Positions 63,583 through 64,000 of a stretch of 64,000 nucleotides of DNA are shown piece after piece. The notes beneath the pieces are model-generated. The model did not search any database. It saw only the letters and a list, made by a program, of their open reading frames with translations, and had not been told where the DNA came from. The position numbers and the translations under genes are program-made. The DNA comes from Candidatus Kryptobacter tengchongensis (lineage in GTDB: Bacteria > Bacteroidota > Ignavibacteria > Kryptoniales > Kryptoniaceae), in NCBI GenBank assembly GCA_001485605.1, contig FAON01000008.1, positions 177,735 to 241,734 on the forward strand, in the 5' to 3' direction. The stretch's first letter is position 1, and each line of letters begins with the position of its first letter.

Positions 63583-63934
63583 TTTTATAATGCGTTTTTA
63601 TTTTAAATTATTCGCCTTAGGTTTTTTATCAAATTTAATCAACCCGAAATTTTAGACAAAGTTTGGATAGATTTAACCAGTTTTTTTATTTCATTTTAAC
63701 ATTCGTTATTACGGTTTCCGAGAACCTCGTTAACAAGTTAACATTTGTGATTTTGAATATCTTGTTGATTTACAATCACTTTCCCTTGCTCTGACGCAAA
63801 TCTTGACACATTGTCAGGGAGGTCAGCGGAAAAATCAAGGGTAAAAGTTAACACAGAAGGACTTGACTTTTGGGGTAAAATTTATTATATTTAAGTGTGT
63901 GAATTGGTTTATTTAAAGTTTTGTTTTACCGTGG
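63583..63934 (+). other. CRISPR leader region, no gene
   Basis: About 350 AT-rich bases between the glycosylase start and the first repeat, without a coding frame of note. It contains three GTTAAC palindromes (63729, 63737, 63847), a TGACA-CAT-TGTCA inverted repeat (63804-63816) and a strong promoter (63863-63891) pointing into the repeat. These fit a CRISPR leader, where adaptation and transcription signals sit. Confidence 0.6.
63863..63891 (+). promoter_or_regulatory. Promoter in the CRISPR leader
   Basis: TTGACT (63863-63868), 17 bases, TATATT (63886-63891). Transcription would begin near 63898, about 37 bases before the first repeat, and make pre-crRNA rightwards. Confidence 0.7.
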
Positions 63935-63964
63935 GTGTGAATCGTACCTGTGAGGGATTGAAAC
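63935..63964 (+). CRISPR. First CRISPR repeat (array continues past the window)
   Basis: A 30-base unit containing ATCGTACCTGTGAGG and ending GGATTGAAAC. The ATTGAAAC 3' end and the GTACCT(A/G)TGAGG core are those of repeats widespread with type I-B and type III systems in thermophiles. The following 36 bases to the window end (63965-64000) would be the first spacer or most of it. Only one unit is visible, so repetition cannot be shown here. Orientation is left to right, with the leader on the left. Confidence 0.72.
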
Positions 63965-64000
63965 GAATATGAAAGAAATGGGATTAGGATTGTGTTTATG

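Noticed and set aside
1..64000. tRNA, rRNA, insertion sequence or prophage genes
   Set aside because: No T-loop/anticodon-stem pattern, rRNA signature, transposase or phage protein was seen on either strand.

Overview
The window is AT-rich, gene-dense bacterial chromosome. It looks like a member of the Bacteroidota/Chlorobiota (FCB) group, close in style to Ignavibacteria or Kryptonia-type thermophiles. The reasons are three exported proteins ending in the YPNPFN-type type IX secretion (T9SS) sorting domain, an isoprenoid/fatty-acid-hydroxylase/SUF gene set, and Lys/Glu-rich proteins. Unlike typical Bacteroidota, many genes have clear GGAGG ribosome binding sites. Several intergenic regions carry canonical TTGACx-N17-TATATT promoters. 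The species-level guess is inference. No tRNA, rRNA, prophage or insertion sequence was seen.

Layout. 1-794 (minus): end of a pyrF operon, with a hendecad coiled-coil gene in front of pyrF. 999-6147: nitrogen block of an Lrp regulator, an ammonium transporter with an extra C-terminal domain, an SPFH/flotillin-like protein and glutamine synthetase. 6268-7707: ECF sigma factor, zinc anti-sigma factor and TonB-domain lipoprotein. 7844-10444: T9SS-exported peptidoglycan amidase. 10585-13057: dxr-rseP. 13140-19307: four-gene envelope/signalling operon (secreted protein, FecR-domain protein, outer-membrane beta-barrel candidate, CHASE2-adenylate cyclase). 19297-24404 (minus): dnaE, trxA, arsC, coaX. 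24626-26002 (minus): secreted protein and fatty-acid hydroxylase.

26075-34388 is a long iron-sulfur assembly operon: Rrf2 regulator, sufC, sufB, an unrecognised Cys-tailed small protein, sufD, sufU, a Rieske ferredoxin, sufS, a second IscS-type desulfurase, an unknown 103-aa protein and an A-type carrier. It has a promoter and a palindromic candidate operator. It is followed by a superoxide dismutase gene with two translation starts, one giving a Tat-exported form and one a cytoplasmic form.

35189-38313: archaemetzincin, DUF2203 and three tandem envelope-protein paralogues, two of them frameshifted. 38328-41001 (minus): lysA interrupted by an in-frame TAA, a LiaF-like membrane protein and endonuclease IV. 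41183-44756: radA, a PQ-loop protein, rdgB and hemL. 45144-52146: two giant T9SS-exported proteins. 52245-55308: DUF2279 protein, receiver-pseudokinase and DipZ-like thioredoxin. 55332-59876: TPR protein, rsmA, PAP2 phosphatase and OPT transporter. 59952-62830: three-subunit proton-translocating transhydrogenase. 62878-63582 (minus): family 5 uracil-DNA glycosylase. The right edge holds a CRISPR leader with promoter and the first repeat of an array that continues beyond the window.
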